Origin: Balneolia bacterium
Lineage (GTDB): Bacteria > Bacteroidota > Rhodothermia > Balneolales > Cyclonatronaceae
Length of the DNA: 5,190 nt
NCBI GenBank assembly: GCA_003566395.1
Contig: PXDL01000466.1
Coordinates: 1-5,190, forward strand
Direction of reading: 5' to 3'
Shown here: positions 4,801-5,190 of the stretch, piece after piece
Layout: each line of letters starts with the position of its first letter
Position numbering within the stretch: the stretch's first letter is position 1
Made by a program: the position numbers and the translations under genes
The notes under the pieces: model-generated
Told to the model about the DNA's origin: nothing
Seen by the model: only the letters and a program-made list of their open reading frames with translations
The model's database searches: none

Positions 4801-5190
4801 ATGAACAAAAGTAAATCGATTGATTCTCCCTTAAAGATTGACAGCTCCGGATGGAAGAAAATTTTGAAAAGTGTGAAAGAACGTGTTGTGGAGGATTATA
4901 TACCTATCGTATCTGCCGGTGTTGCCTTTTATGCGTTTCTGGCAATATTTCCCGGTATTATGGCCCTGTTTTCAGTTTACGGATTAGTGGCGGACGCTCA
5001 GTCGGCTGAAGAACAAATCACCAGGCTTGCCGGAGTGATGCCGGAAGAAACGATTACATTAATTCGGGGGAGAGTGGATAATTTAATGGAGACCTCGACG
5101 TCTGCACTTGGCTGGGGAACCCTGTTCGGATTCCTTATTGCTCTCTGGAGTGCCAACAGGGGAATCAAATCTCTGTTTACGGCCCTCGAC
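4801..5190 (+). CDS. YihY/virulence factor BrkB-family membrane protein, 3' end outside window
   Basis: A frame open from ATG 4801 to the window end gives 130 residues. A TGA lies in frame two codons before the ATG (4795-4797), so this is the earliest possible ATG start. After a basic, soluble N-terminus (about 1-32), the first membrane segment (about 34-62) carries the family signature SAGVAFYAFLAIFPGIMALF. A polar loop (about 65-100) includes the amphipathic helix MPEETITLIRGRVDNLM, and the second membrane segment (about 102-118) ends in ALWSANRGIKSLFTALD, also typical of YihY proteins. The family usually has about six membrane helices and 280-330 residues, so more than half is missing here. 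Its members are inner-membrane proteins of unclear function; older links to ribonuclease BN and to serum resistance are not supported as a general role. The ribosome binding site is weak (GAGAG directly before the ATG). Confidence 0.9.
   Translation, partial: MNKSKSIDSPLKIDSSGWKKILKSVKERVVEDYIPIVSAGVAFYAFLAIFPGIMALFSVYGLVADAQSAEEQITRLAGVMPEETITLIRGRVDNLMETSTSALGWGTLFGFLIALWSANRGIKSLFTALD

Noticed and set aside
4794..4814. Tiny ORF (ATG AGA GAT GAA CAA AAG TAA) overlapping the YihY start
   Set aside because: Six codons out of frame with the main gene and no ribosome binding site of its own; probably a chance ATG, although translational coupling cannot be fully excluded.

Overview
All genes lie on the + strand. 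The window appears to be a stress and cell-envelope gene neighbourhood from a Gram-negative bacterium of the Bacteroidota/Rhodothermota type, perhaps a Balneolaceae-like lineage. That assignment is an inference of low to moderate confidence. It rests on A-rich leaders with poor Shine-Dalgarno sites before two of the genes and on the gene mix: a KatE-type catalase, a four-helix-bundle copper protein, a PRC-barrel protein, a YihY/BrkB membrane protein and small conserved-looking membrane proteins. No rRNA, tRNA, CRISPR array, transposase or phage gene is visible.

Layout: (1) Positions 1-963 hold the 3' part of a gene for a multi-pass membrane protein with an acidic helical middle and a Pro/His-rich tail; its start lies before the window. 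(2) Positions 964-1172 are non-coding and hold a nested inverted-repeat structure (1017-1110). (3) Positions 1173-1400 encode a 75-residue, two-helix membrane protein of unknown function. (4) Positions 1481-1843 encode a single-domain PRC-barrel protein, followed by two tandem terminator-like hairpins (1842-1901 and 1916-1964). (5) Positions 2020-2367 encode a 19-cysteine cytosolic copper-storage-type protein. (6) After a 148-base gap with two overlapping palindromes, 2516-4657 encodes a large-subunit, clade-2 catalase with a C-terminal DJ-1/PfpI-like domain. (7) Two further hairpins (4677-4730 and 4732-4779) precede the start of a YihY/BrkB-family membrane protein (4801 onwards), which is cut off by the window end and is also a real gene.

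Functionally, the best-supported pair is the copper-binding protein plus the catalase. Buffering cuprous ions and removing hydrogen peroxide both limit copper-driven Fenton chemistry, and no clear terminator separates the two genes. The flanking genes encode membrane or stress-type proteins, but the sequence alone does not link them to a shared pathway.

No wholly new system is evident. The most unusual observation is a perfect 14-base complementarity between the left arm of the hairpin at 1916-1964 and the bases covering the catalase ribosome binding site (2501-2514). Also notable are a catalase active-site substitution (Gln347 where E. coli HPII has the Tyr-crosslinked His392), overlapping palindromes upstream of the catalase, and a long hairpin ending only 26 bases before the YihY-family start codon.
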